Shown here one piece after another: positions 25,747-34,024 of a stretch of DNA of 64,000 nucleotides. The position numbers and the translations under genes were made by a program. Location of the stretch: positions 62,001 to 126,000 of the forward strand of contig NZ_JALJZY010000006.1 of NCBI RefSeq assembly GCF_024171525.1, written 5' to 3'. The notes under the pieces were generated by a model that did no database searches, had not been told where the DNA came from, and saw only the letters and a program-made list of their open reading frames with translations. Each line of letters begins with the position of its first letter. Within the stretch, counting starts at the first letter, position 1. Source of the stretch: Neisseriaceae bacterium HSC-16F19. Lineage in GTDB: Bacteria > Pseudomonadota > Gammaproteobacteria > Burkholderiales > Neisseriaceae.

Positions 25747-27011
25747 GTGCCGTGATTGCCCGCCGCGCCACCCATCAGGTGCAGATAGACCACCTCACAG
25801 TCGGTTCGGAAGCGCCGGTGGTGGTGCAGTCCATGACCAATACCGATACCGCCGATGCCGCGGCTACCGCCGCACAGGTGAAAGCCTTGGCCGATGCCGG
25901 TTCGGAAATGGTGCGCATCACCGTCAACAGCCCGGAGGCTGCCGCCCAAGTGGCGGAAATCCGCCAACGCCTCGACGATATGGGCTGCAACACGCCTTTG
26001 GTGGGCGATTTTCATTTCAACGGCGAGCGCCTGTTGCAGGAATTCCCCGACTGCGCACGCGCCTTGTCCAAATACCGCATCAATCCGGGCAATGTCGGCA
26101 AGGGCGCCAAGGGTGACGAGAAATTCGCCTATATGATCCGCACCGCCGCCGAATACGGCAAAGCAGTGCGCATCGGCGTCAACTGGGGCTCGCTCGATCA
26201 GAGTCTGGCCAAACGCATGATGGATGCCAATCTCACCCTGGCCGAACCGAAAGCGCCGGAAGCGGTGATGAAGGAAGCACTGATTGTGTCGGCCTTGGAA
26301 TCGGCACAAAAAGCGGTGGATTTGGGGCTGCCTGAAAACAAAATCATCCTCTCGTGCAAGGTGAGTGCGGTACAGGATTTGATTGAAGTCTATCGCGACC
26401 TCGGCCGCCGCTGCGCCTATCCGCTGCATTTGGGCCTGACCGAAGCGGGCATGGGCAGCAAAGGCATCGTGGCCTCCAGCGCTGCTTTGGCGGTGTTGTT
26501 GCAGGAAGGCATAGGCGACACCATCCGCATTTCGCTCACCCCCGAACCGGGCGCACCGCGCACCCAGGAAGTGGTGGTGGCGCAGGAAATTCTGCAAACC
26601 ATGGGCCTGCGCTCGTTTACACCCTTGGTCACCGCCTGCCCCGGCTGCGGCCGCACCACCAGCACCGTATTCCAAGAGTTGGCGCGCGACATCCAGCAGC
26701 ATCTGCGCGACAAAATGCCGCAATGGCGCCTGGCCTATCCGGGTGTGGAAAGCCTGAATGTGGCGGTGATGGGTTGCGTGGTCAACGGCCCCGGCGAGAG
26801 CAAGCTGGCCGACATCGGCATTTCCCTGCCCGGCACCGGCGAAACCCCGGTGGCACCGGTGTATGTGGACGGCGAGCGCCATGTCACCCTCAAAGGCGAC
26901 AATATGGCCGCCGAGTTTTTGGCCATTGTGGAAAACTATGTGGCGGTGAATTACGGCGAAGGCGGCAAAAAACGCCGCACCGCCAAGGTGATTCCGATTG
27001 CCCACGGCTGA
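25743..27011 (+). CDS. ispG: 4-hydroxy-3-methylbut-2-enyl diphosphate synthase (GcpE)
   Basis: 422 residues. Penultimate step of the MEP isoprenoid pathway, with a [4Fe-4S] cluster. Cluster cysteines are C299, C302 (ACPGCGRT) and C345 (GCVVNGPGES), with the following glutamate as the fourth site. The N-terminal TIM barrel includes NPGNVGKGAKGDEKF. Translationally coupled to rodZ. A DUS is embedded as LPENK near codon 198. The BIME at 27018 follows 6 bp after the stop. Confidence 0.97.
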   Translation: MSAVIARRATHQVQIDHLTVGSEAPVVVQSMTNTDTADAAATAAQVKALADAGSEMVRITVNSPEAAAQVAEIRQRLDDMGCNTPLVGDFHFNGERLLQEFPDCARALSKYRINPGNVGKGAKGDEKFAYMIRTAAEYGKAVRIGVNWGSLDQSLAKRMMDANLTLAEPKAPEAVMKEALIVSALESAQKAVDLGLPENKIILSCKVSAVQDLIEVYRDLGRRCAYPLHLGLTEAGMGSKGIVASSAALAVLLQEGIGDTIRISLTPEPGAPRTQEVVVAQEILQTMGLRSFTPLVTACPGCGRTTSTVFQELARDIQQHLRDKMPQWRLAYPGVESLNVAVMGCVVNGPGESKLADIGISLPGTGETPVAPVYVDGERHVTLKGDNMAAEFLAIVENYVAVNYGEGGKKRRTAKVIPIAHG

Positions 27012-27017
27012 TGGTGT

Positions 27018-27076
27018 GTAGGTCGGCTCTCCGAGCCGACGCCCTGATTTTGAGTCGGCTCGGAGAGCCGACCTAC
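27018..27076. repeat. REP/BIME pair, CGGCTC-type stem (copy 2)
   Basis: GTAG + GTCGGCTCTCCGAGCCGAC and its inverse flank a 13-bp spacer. Same stem as 17121-17182. It lies directly after ispG and may act as an mRNA 3' stabiliser or weak terminator. Confidence 0.8.
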
Positions 27077-27210
27077 CATGCCGCCACGCCCAAGGCTGCC
27101 TGAAAAGCAAAATACGGTCATCCTGCGCGCAGTCGCAGGATCTTGATTGAATATCCAAAATATAAAACAGAATTTTCAGGCTGCCTGAAAACCCAACACA
27201 GGAAACAACC

Positions 27211-27804
27211 ATGTCCCTCACCGCCATGCAATGGGTGCAGCCGGTGGTTTTGAACCACCGCGGTGTGCGCCTTGAGCCCTTGGGGCCGCAACACGAAGCC
27301 GGTTTGCGCCGCGCCGCCGCCGACGGCGAATTATGGCGTTTGCGCGTTACTTCCGTGCCCGAGCCGGATGAGACCGCCGCCTATATCCAAACTGCCATCG
27401 ATATGCCCGACCGTTTTGCCTTTGCCGTGATCGATGCGGCCAGTGGTGAAGTTTTGGGCAGCAGCAGTTACCACGATATTCTGCCGCAGGTCAAACGGCT
27501 GGAAATCGGCTATACCTGGTATGCGCAAAGCCGTTGGCGCGGCGCGCTCAACACCACCTGCAAGCTGATGCTGATGACGCATGCTTTTGAAACCCTGGGC
27601 GCACAGGTGGTGGGCTGGCGCACCGACATCGAAAACACCCGCTCGCAAGCGGCCATCGAACGCTTGGGCGCGCGCAAAGACGGTACCATCCGCGGCAATG
27701 CCCTGCGCCGCGACGGCACCGTGCGCGATACGGTGATGTACAGCCTTACCGCCGCCGAATGGCCGGATGTGAAACAGCAATTGCAGGCATGGCTGGCTAG
27801 GTAG
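27211..27804 (+). CDS. GNAT acetyltransferase, RimJ/RimL type
   Basis: 197 residues, ATG with AGGAAAC upstream. The fold markers are a GVRLEPLGPQHEAGLRRAA start, an LEIGYTWYAQSRWRGALN acetyl-CoA loop near 97-114, and NTRSQAAIERLGARKDGTIR near 148-167, as in the Acetyltransf_3 family that N-acetylates proteins or small amines. The substrate is unknown. The final stop codon TAG lies inside the GTAG head of a REP element that starts at 27801, so the C-terminus was probably set by that insertion. Confidence 0.87.
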   Translation: MSLTAMQWVQPVVLNHRGVRLEPLGPQHEAGLRRAAADGELWRLRVTSVPEPDETAAYIQTAIDMPDRFAFAVIDAASGEVLGSSSYHDILPQVKRLEIGYTWYAQSRWRGALNTTCKLMLMTHAFETLGAQVVGWRTDIENTRSQAAIERLGARKDGTIRGNALRRDGTVRDTVMYSLTAAEWPDVKQQLQAWLAR

Positions 27805-27871
27805 GTCGGGCATTTATGCCCGACAAAATCCCAAAACACCCAAACCCGTCGGGCATAAATGCCCGACCTAC
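27801..27871. repeat. REP/BIME pair, TCGGGCAT-type stem
   Basis: GTAGGTCGGGCATTTATGCC continuing CGAC, and the inverse GTCGGGCATAAATGCCCGAC ending CTAC, are separated by about 24 bp. Same GTAG-headed architecture as the other pairs but a different stem. It overlaps the stop codon of the GNAT gene and lies 29 bp before hisS. Confidence 0.8.
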
Positions 27872-27899
27872 GATATTTGATAAAACCCGTCCCAAATCT

Positions 27900-29195
27900 A
27901 TGAGTCAAAAAATCCAAGCCGTGAAAGGCATGAACGACCTGTTGCCGGTCGAACAAAAAGATTTCCCGCTCACCAGCGAATTCTGGCAGGCATTCGAGCA
28001 CACGGTGGCCCGTTGCGCGCAACGCTACGGCTACCGCCAAATCCGCACCCCCATCGTCGAACAAACCGGTTTGTTTGTGCGCTCCATTGGCGAAGAGACC
28101 GATGTGGTGGGCAAGGAGATGTACACTTTTGCCGATTCCAACGACACACTGAGCTTAAGCCTGCGCCCCGAAGGCACGGCTTCCTGCCTGCGCGCGGTCA
28201 TCGAACACAATCTGCTCTACAACGGCCCACAAAAGCTGTGGTATATGGGGCCGATGTTCCGTCGCGAGCGCCCGCAAAAAGGCCGCTACCGCCAATTCCA
28301 CCAAATGGGCGTGGAAGCGCTGGGCTATGACGGCCCCGATATCGACGCCGAAATCATCGCCATGTGCGCGGCCTTGTGGGACGAATTGGGCATCCGCGAG
28401 CATGTCACCCTGGAACTCAACTGCCTGGGCAACCGCGACGAGCGCGCCGCCCACCGCGAAGCGCTGGTGGCCTATCTGCAACAGCACGAAGCCATTTTGG
28501 ACGAAGACGGCAAACGCCGCCTGCACACCAATCCTCTGCGCGTACTGGATACCAAAAATCCGGATTTGCAGGCCATGGCCGATGCCGCGCCGCGCCTGAT
28601 TGATTATCTGGGCGAAGACTCGCGCGCGCATTATCAGGGCCTGAAAACCCTGCTCGACGGCTTGGGCATTGCCTATGTGGAAAACCCGCGCTTGGTACGC
28701 GGCTTGGATTATTACAACCTCACCGTGTTTGAATGGGTGACCGACAAACTCGGCGCCCAGGCCACGGTGTGCGGCGGCGGCCGTTACGACGGCTTGCTGG
28801 AAAACCTCGGCGGCAAACCGGCGCCGGGCATCGGTTTCGGCATGGGCATCGAGCGCCTGCTGCTCTTGGTGCGCGAGCACGGCTGCCTGAAAGCCGACAA
28901 CCGCGCCGATGTGTATGCCATTTACCAAGGCGAAGGCGCCTTGCTGCCGCTGATGCAGACCGCCGCGGTATTGCGCGGCCACGGTGTGAACGTATTGCAG
29001 CATTGCGGCGTGCACAGCCTGAAAAACCAAATGAAAAAAGCCGCCGCCAGCGGTGCCCGTTTTGCGCTGATTATCGGCGAAGACGAAGCCGCCAAGGGTG
29101 AGGTGACTTTGAAAGACCTGCACGGCAGCCACGGCCAGGTGACGGTGGCCGCCGAGCAAACATACACACAATTGCAACAATGGATGGAGGCCTAA
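27900..29195 (+). CDS. hisS: Histidyl-tRNA synthetase
   Basis: 431 residues from the ATG at 27900 (MSQKIQAVKGMNDLLP). The longer frame from 27816 would translate the REP element and is rejected. Class II motifs are visible: motif 2 around MFRRERPQKGRYRQFHQ, the histidine loops LVRGLDYYN and GGGRYDGL, motif 3 GFGMGIERLLLL, and a C-terminal anticodon domain from about 330. It stops one base before the yfgM-like ATG, so they are coupled. Confidence 0.97.
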   Translation: MSQKIQAVKGMNDLLPVEQKDFPLTSEFWQAFEHTVARCAQRYGYRQIRTPIVEQTGLFVRSIGEETDVVGKEMYTFADSNDTLSLSLRPEGTASCLRAVIEHNLLYNGPQKLWYMGPMFRRERPQKGRYRQFHQMGVEALGYDGPDIDAEIIAMCAALWDELGIREHVTLELNCLGNRDERAAHREALVAYLQQHEAILDEDGKRRLHTNPLRVLDTKNPDLQAMADAAPRLIDYLGEDSRAHYQGLKTLLDGLGIAYVENPRLVRGLDYYNLTVFEWVTDKLGAQATVCGGGRYDGLLENLGGKPAPGIGFGMGIERLLLLVREHGCLKADNRADVYAIYQGEGALLPLMQTAAVLRGHGVNVLQHCGVHSLKNQMKKAAASGARFALIIGEDEAAKGEVTLKDLHGSHGQVTVAAEQTYTQLQQWMEA

Positions 29196-29816
29196 ATGGC
29201 ACAAGACTTTCACGATCAGGAAGAGATTGAGAATTTCAAATATTTCTGGCGCCGCTACGGCCGCTGGGGCTTTTACCTGCTGCTGGCCGCCGCTGCGGCC
29301 TATCTGGGCTGGGTGATTTACCAAGGCCGCCTGCAAGACCAGCGCGACGCCGCCTCGCGCGTATTCGATACTTTCGTTGCCGAAGCACAGGCCGATAAAG
29401 AAACCGAGGCCAAAAAACAGCTGATTGTCCTGCAACAGGAATACGGCAATACCCTGGTGGCAGCGCAAGCCACGCTGATGATGGCCGGTACCGCCTTTGA
29501 CCAGGGCAAATACGAAGAAGCCGCGCAACACCTCAAATGGGTGCAGGGCAAGCACAAAGACGGCCTGATCCGCGCCTTGGCCACCCAGCGTTTGGCGGTG
29601 GTGTATCTGCAAGAGCAGAAATACGATGAAGCCCTGAAAACCTTGGATGAAAAAACCGATGCCGAATTCCAGCCGCTGTTTTTGGAAACCCGCGGCGATA
29701 TTTTGAGCGCCCAAGGCAAAAACGACGAAGCCGCCGGCGTATATGAAGAAGCGCTGAAACTGCTGCCCGAAGACGCCCCGCAGCGCCAGTTGCTGCAATT
29801 TAAGGCAGGACAATAA
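29196..29816 (+). CDS. YfgM-like membrane-anchored TPR protein
   Basis: 206 residues. A short cytoplasmic N-terminus (FHDQEEIENFKYFWRRYGRW) precedes one transmembrane helix (about 25-43) and a periplasmic TPR-like helical domain. This matches YfgM (DUF2133/TPR_21), which associates with the SecYEG translocon and periplasmic chaperones such as PpiD. The hisS-yfgM order is conserved in proteobacteria, where bamB usually follows. Here it does not. Confidence 0.88.
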   Translation: MAQDFHDQEEIENFKYFWRRYGRWGFYLLLAAAAAYLGWVIYQGRLQDQRDAASRVFDTFVAEAQADKETEAKKQLIVLQQEYGNTLVAAQATLMMAGTAFDQGKYEEAAQHLKWVQGKHKDGLIRALATQRLAVVYLQEQKYDEALKTLDEKTDAEFQPLFLETRGDILSAQGKNDEAAGVYEEALKLLPEDAPQRQLLQFKAGQ

Positions 29817-29825
29817 AAGAAACAT

Positions 29826-29855
29826 GTTTCAGGCAGCCTTAAGGCTGCCTGAAAT
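29826..29855 (+). terminator. DUS pair after the yfgM-like gene
   Basis: GTTTCAGGCAGCCTTAAGGCTGCCTGAAA is a perfect 12-13 bp stem right after the stop, ending the ndk-to-yfgM block. Confidence 0.8.
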
Positions 29856-29870
29856 TCTTAATCAGCACGG

Positions 29871-29894
29871 GTAGGGTGGGCATGCCTGTCCACC
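29871..29894 (+). repeat. Single REP, GGGTGGGCA-type stem
   Basis: GTAGGGTGGGCATGCCTGTC followed by CACC is one half of the GTAG-headed palindrome, without an inverted partner nearby. The stem carries one mismatch. Confidence 0.65.
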
Positions 29895-29964
29895 ATCTCA
29901 AACCACTGCCAAGGCATATTTTTGCAGAAAACTCAGGCTGCCTGAAATTCTTAATCAAAACACC

Positions 29965-30660
29965 ATGTATCTAGCCCATCCGCAACAACAAGCCTTGCGC
30001 GACGATTTGGCGCAGGCAGGTGCGGTATTTGAATTTGCTGTCTGGCAGTGGCCGGGCGGGGACGCACCGGGTGAACAGGCGCATCTACAGGTATTGGATG
30101 CTTTGTTTGCCGAAGTGATTGAGCCGCAGTTTTGCCAGCAGCAAAGCGACAGCCTGCGCTATTACGATAAGCGTATTACCGCTGCCGATACGGCACAGCA
30201 ACGCCGCCAACTGCAGGCCTACCGCGCACAAGCCCTGGCTTACAATCTGAGCTGGGATACGGCTTATGCCTGCGGCAGGCTGCTGGACAACCGTTATCTG
30301 TATGCGCCGGATACGCTCAAATCTTATGAGCAATATCAACATATGGACGAGGCGGAATGGCTGCTTACCCTTTACCATAATTTCAACGACCCGCCCTATG
30401 GCTTGCAGATAACCGCTGCGGAGAGATTGCCCTTGTGGCAGCGTTTTTGCGAAATCACCGGCCTGGTGGCGGAGGAGCAGCCGCAGGTGTATGACTGGCT
30501 GCGCCACCAAGTGTATGGCGACAGCGGCAATGCGGTGATGCAGCACCCTTTAAGCAATTACTTCGATGCCGGACTGGAATGGTGGGGCGTGTGGTGTCTT
30601 ACCGTTTATAACCCGCGCCGCCGTACTTTGGCGGCGATAGCAGCCAGTGCTACAGACTGA
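29965..30660 (+). CDS. Unknown 231-residue cytoplasmic protein
   Basis: No signal peptide or transmembrane segment and no motif I recognise. It is helical and rich in Gln, Tyr and Trp, with a segment ADTAQQRRQLQAYRAQALAY in the middle and a Trp-rich C-terminus (GLEWWGVWCLTVYNPRR). It sits where bamB lies in many proteobacteria (yfgM-bamB-der), but shows neither the lipobox nor the PQQ-like beta-propeller repeats of BamB. It is flanked by DUS hairpins, so it is probably its own transcription unit. Confidence 0.6.
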   Translation: MYLAHPQQQALRDDLAQAGAVFEFAVWQWPGGDAPGEQAHLQVLDALFAEVIEPQFCQQQSDSLRYYDKRITAADTAQQRRQLQAYRAQALAYNLSWDTAYACGRLLDNRYLYAPDTLKSYEQYQHMDEAEWLLTLYHNFNDPPYGLQITAAERLPLWQRFCEITGLVAEEQPQVYDWLRHQVYGDSGNAVMQHPLSNYFDAGLEWWGVWCLTVYNPRRRTLAAIAASATD

Positions 30661-30693
30661 ATATTTAAAATCGTTTATAATTAACTACCTTAG

Positions 30694-30732
30694 TATTTTT
30701 CAGGCAGCCCTAAGGCTGCCTGAAAATATTTT
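30694..30732 (+). terminator. DUS hairpin terminator before der
   Basis: ATTTTTCAGGCAGCCCTAAGGCTGCCTGAAAAT has a 13-bp stem followed by ATTTTCCC. It ends the unknown gene 35 bp downstream of its stop. Confidence 0.8.
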
Positions 30733-30822
30733 CCCATTGTGCGCTTATTAAAAAACGCACCTGCTGGCAGCCTGAACGAAATGTCTATTAGCCCAGGCTG
30801 CCTGAAACAGAAAGACTGAATC

Positions 30823-32292
30823 ATGAAACCCACCATAGCCCTGGTCGGCCGTCCCAATGTCGGCAAATCCACCCTGTTTAACCGTTTAACCCGCACCAAA
30901 GACGCGCTGGTGCACGACTTGCCCGGTCTCACCCGCGACCGCCATTACGGCCACGGCCGCGTGGGCAGCAAGCCTTATCTGGTGGTCGATACCGGCGGTT
31001 TCGAGCCGGTGGTGGACAGCGGCATTCTGCACAAAATGGCCAAACAAACCCTGCAGGCGGTGGATGAAGCCGATGCGGTGGTGTTTTTGGTCGATGCCCG
31101 CACCGGCTTAACCCCGCAAGACAAAATCATTGCCGACCGCCTGCGCCAAAGCCCGCGTCCGGTATATCTGGCGGTCAACAAAGGCGAAGGCGGCAATCAG
31201 GCAGTGCTGGCGGCCGAATTCTACGAGCTGGCGCTGGGCGAGCCTTATGTGATTTCCGGCGCCCACGGCGACGGCGTGTATTATCTGATTGAAGACATAC
31301 TGGAACAGTTCCCGGAGGCCGAAGCGGAAGCCGCCCAGCCCAAACACCCGGTGTTTGCGGTTATCGGCCGTCCCAATGTGGGCAAATCCACGCTGGTCAA
31401 TGCCATTTTGGGCGAAGAGCGGGTGATTGCCTTCGATATGGCCGGTACCACCCGCGACAGCATCCACATCGATTTCGAACGCGGCGGCAAGCCGTTTACC
31501 ATCATCGACACCGCGGGTGTGCGCCGTCGCGGCAAGGTGGACGAGGCGGTGGAAAAATTCTCCGTCATCAAAGCCATGCAGGCGATTGAGGCCGCCAATG
31601 TGGCGGTGCTGGTGCTGGACGCGCAACAGGACATTGCCGACCAAGACGCCACCATTGCCGGTTTTGCCTTGGAAGCCGGGCGCGCGCTGGTGGTGGCGGT
31701 GAACAAATGGGACGGCATTTCCGAAGAGCGGCGCGAGGCGGTGAAACGCGACATCGCCCGCAAACTGTATTTCCTGGAATTTGCCAAATTCCACTATATT
31801 TCCGCGCTCAAGGAAAAAGGCATAGACGGCCTGTTTGACAGCATTCAGGCAGCCTATAACGCCGCCATGATCAAAATGCCGACACCGAAAATCACCCGCG
31901 TGCTGCAAAGCGCCATCGAGCGCCAGGCACCGCCGCGTGCCGGTTTGGTGCGCCCGAAAATGCGCTACGCCCACCAGGGCGGCATGAACCCGCCGGTGAT
32001 TGTGATCCACGGCAATTCCCTGCAGGCGATTTCCGACAGCTATACCCGCTATCTCACCCAAACCTTCCGCAAAGCCTTTAACCTGCAAGGCACGCCGCTG
32101 CGCATCCAATACAATGTTTCCGACAATCCGTATGAGGAAACGGCGGAAAAAACCAAAAACAAACCCCTGCGCCGCGTGTCTTTGAGCAACCGCATCGCCA
32201 AACGCGAAGGCCGCAAAGACGAAAAAAGCCGCAACAGCGGCGGCAAAAGCAAACAGCGTCAGGTGAGTGTGAAGAAAAAGCACGGGAAATAA
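30823..32292 (+). CDS. der: Ribosome assembly GTPase Der (EngA)
   Basis: 489 residues. Two tandem GTPase domains are each marked by GRPNVGKS (residues 9-16 and 182-189), with DTGGFE and DTAGVRR switch motifs and NKWD recognition. A C-terminal KH-like domain occupies about 365-450. Der is needed for 50S subunit maturation. A Lys/Arg-rich tail (about 440-489) extends the C-terminus, as in other Neisseriaceae and some gamma-proteobacteria. A BIME follows 6 bp after the stop. Confidence 0.97.
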   Translation: MKPTIALVGRPNVGKSTLFNRLTRTKDALVHDLPGLTRDRHYGHGRVGSKPYLVVDTGGFEPVVDSGILHKMAKQTLQAVDEADAVVFLVDARTGLTPQDKIIADRLRQSPRPVYLAVNKGEGGNQAVLAAEFYELALGEPYVISGAHGDGVYYLIEDILEQFPEAEAEAAQPKHPVFAVIGRPNVGKSTLVNAILGEERVIAFDMAGTTRDSIHIDFERGGKPFTIIDTAGVRRRGKVDEAVEKFSVIKAMQAIEAANVAVLVLDAQQDIADQDATIAGFALEAGRALVVAVNKWDGISEERREAVKRDIARKLYFLEFAKFHYISALKEKGIDGLFDSIQAAYNAAMIKMPTPKITRVLQSAIERQAPPRAGLVRPKMRYAHQGGMNPPVIVIHGNSLQAISDSYTRYLTQTFRKAFNLQGTPLRIQYNVSDNPYEETAEKTKNKPLRRVSLSNRIAKREGRKDEKSRNSGGKSKQRQVSVKKKHGK

Positions 32293-32298
32293 GCAGCG

Positions 32299-32374
32299 GT
32301 AGGGTGGGCATTGATGCCCACCAAACATTTAAACATCAGTTGTTTCAAATGGTGGGCATAAATGCCCACCCTAC
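32299..32374. repeat. REP/BIME pair, GGGTGGGCA-type stem
   Basis: GTAGGGTGGGCATTGATGCC + CACC (32299-32322) and its inverse (32351-32374) flank 28 bp. It lies between der and the phosphoesterase gene. Confidence 0.82.
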
Positions 32375-32404
32375 GGATGCCTAAAAAATACTTAATAAAA
32401 CAAC

Positions 32405-33274
32405 ATGATACGCATCGCACTCTTTGCCGATATTCACGGCAAGTTTTTACTGCCTTTCAAGCTGGCTGCCCATTACCAACAGCAAACCGGCAAAGCGCTG
32501 GATTTGCTGCTGCAATGCGGCGATACCGGCGCTTTTCCCGATATCAAAAACATGGACAAGGCCACTTTGCGCCATGCGCAAAAAGACCGCGACGAGTTGG
32601 GTTTTCACGATGATTTTGTTGAGGCCAAGGCGGATATCGCCCGTTTTTTGGACACGCTGAATTTGGAAATGTGGTGCGTGCGCGGCAATCACGAAGACCA
32701 TGCTTTTCTGGACCGTTTGGAACAAGAGGCCGCCGCACAGAATGAAGCTCTGTTTGCCATCGATGCTTACGGTAAGGTCAAAATCTGCCGCAGCGCCGTG
32801 CCGTTTGATTTTGTCAAAAACGGCACCCGCATCCGTTTGGTCGGCATCGGCCGCATTGGCGACCGCAAAGGCCGCACCCATCCGCAATTTATCCAGCCGT
32901 ATGAGCAGCAGGCCATCCGCCGCTTAATCCGCAGCCGCAGTGAAGCCGATATTCTGATCAGTCACGACAAGGCCGGCGACAGCCGGCGCGGCTACGGGGC
33001 GGATGAATTGAGCGAACTGTTGGATCAGATTGCCTTTGCCTACCATTTTTACGGCCATACCGGCGAACCGTATCAATCAGCCGTGGCCGACAACGGCATC
33101 ACCCAATCGGTCAAAATCAAGGAACTGGAGTTCAATGCCCAAGGCGAATTGGAAGAAGGCTGTATGCTGATTTTGGAAGCCGAAACACAAGGCCGGGAAA
33201 CCGTGTTCACACTGGAAGCCGTGCCCGTGGCCATGCTGGCCGGGTTTACCCGCCATACGTGGCGTTATTTATAG
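32405..33274 (+). CDS. Calcineurin-like metallophosphoesterase
   Basis: 289 residues, cytoplasmic. Metal-ligand motifs of the family are in order: FADIHG (D9, H11), CGDTG near residue 39, GNHED near 98-102, SHDKAG near residue 188 and a GHTG motif near 219-222. The substrate may be a nucleotide or phosphoprotein; sequence alone does not tell. It is a single gene between two BIMEs. Confidence 0.85.
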   Translation: MIRIALFADIHGKFLLPFKLAAHYQQQTGKALDLLLQCGDTGAFPDIKNMDKATLRHAQKDRDELGFHDDFVEAKADIARFLDTLNLEMWCVRGNHEDHAFLDRLEQEAAAQNEALFAIDAYGKVKICRSAVPFDFVKNGTRIRLVGIGRIGDRKGRTHPQFIQPYEQQAIRRLIRSRSEADILISHDKAGDSRRGYGADELSELLDQIAFAYHFYGHTGEPYQSAVADNGITQSVKIKELEFNAQGELEEGCMLILEAETQGRETVFTLEAVPVAMLAGFTRHTWRYL

Positions 33275-33290
33275 ACTGGGTTTTGGGAAA

Positions 33291-33311
33291 GCATTTCAGG
33301 CAGCCTGAAAT
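33291..33311. repeat. Self-overlapping DUS palindrome
   Basis: CATTTCAGGCAGCCTGAAAT is a short palindrome made of two overlapping DUS-like halves, just after the phosphoesterase gene. It may act as a weak terminator. Confidence 0.5.
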
Positions 33312-33353
33312 CTGTGTAAAACCTTTTTCAGCAATGGATAAAACAGCATGCGG

Positions 33354-33431
33354 GTAGGGTGGGCATTTATGCCCACCATTTGAAGCAGCTGATATTTATA
33401 AATATTTGGTGGGCATGAATGCCCACACTAC
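33354..33431. repeat. REP/BIME pair, GGGTGGGCA-type stem
   Basis: GTAGGGTGGGCATTTATGCC + CACC and the inverse GGTGGGCATGAATGCCCACA + CTAC. The right unit has a one-base change in its outer arm (CACACTAC). Confidence 0.8.
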
Positions 33432-33439
33432 GGTTTTGC

Positions 33440-33481
33440 TCAGGCAGCCACAGACTTTTGCAAAAGTTTGTGGCTGCCTGA
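33440..33481. terminator. Long DUS-ended palindrome between convergent genes
   Basis: CAGGCAGCCACAGACTTTTG and CAAAAGTTTGTGGCTGCCTG form a 20-bp-arm palindrome with one mismatch, with a DUS at each end. It sits just downstream of the minus-strand secreted protein and should terminate it. Confidence 0.75.
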
Positions 33482-33493
33482 AATTTATCATAC

Positions 33494-34024
33494 TCAACGT
33501 TCCCAGCTTTGCGGCAAGGGCCGTATTTGCGCTACCGGTGCAAACTCAAACACCTGTTTGCCTGCATTCCAAACCAGCGGGCGGATACAGCCTTCGTATT
33601 CGGCACGTGATTTACCGGTTGTGTTCTGGCCGCATAACTGGCCGCCTACACCCAAATACAGCTTGCCGTCGATAAGGCTTGCACCGTGCGCGCCGTGCTT
33701 AAAGGCTTCTTGGGCGCTGCCGTCGGCCTGTCCGGCAAACACCGTGACCTGGGCGCCGCTGTTGCCGCTAAAGCCGGGGGCATTGGCGCAGTAGGTCAGT
33801 CCGGCGTCATAGATGTAATCGGTATGACCGTCGTGATTGAGGTCGGCGCTGAACACGGCATCACCAAGGGCGAAATCGCCGCCCGCTTCCCGGCAGATTT
33901 GCGCATCGCGCTTGACTTCCTCTTGTACCGCTGTGGGCAGGGTGCTTGGGGGTGTTTGGGGTGCGGAAACGGCGGTGCAGGCAGCCGTGGCGGCCAGTGT
34001 GTTGATTAAAAGCAGTTTTTTCAT
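33494..34024 (-). CDS. Exported protein with Ca-loop-like motif, unknown function
   Basis: 176 residues from the ATG at 34024 (MKKLLLINTLAATAACTAVS), which has CAGGAG 7 bp upstream. The longer frame runs into a DUS and a repeat and is rejected. The N-terminus is an export signal, possibly a weak lipobox (TAAC). The mature part contains DLNHDGHTDYIYD (about 60-72), an EF-hand/dockerin-like DxNxDGxxD loop that may bind calcium, and several cysteines (ICREAGG, LTYCAN, QLCGQN, YEGCI). No family named. Confidence 0.7.
   Translation of the reverse strand: MKKLLLINTLAATAACTAVSAPQTPPSTLPTAVQEEVKRDAQICREAGGDFALGDAVFSADLNHDGHTDYIYDAGLTYCANAPGFSGNSGAQVTVFAGQADGSAQEAFKHGAHGASLIDGKLYLGVGGQLCGQNTTGKSRAEYEGCIRPLVWNAGKQVFEFAPVAQIRPLPQSWER

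Noticed and set aside
28155..29825. 556-codon minus-strand ORF across hisS and the yfgM-like gene
   Set aside because: Shadow frame of two well-conserved genes, spanning their boundary.
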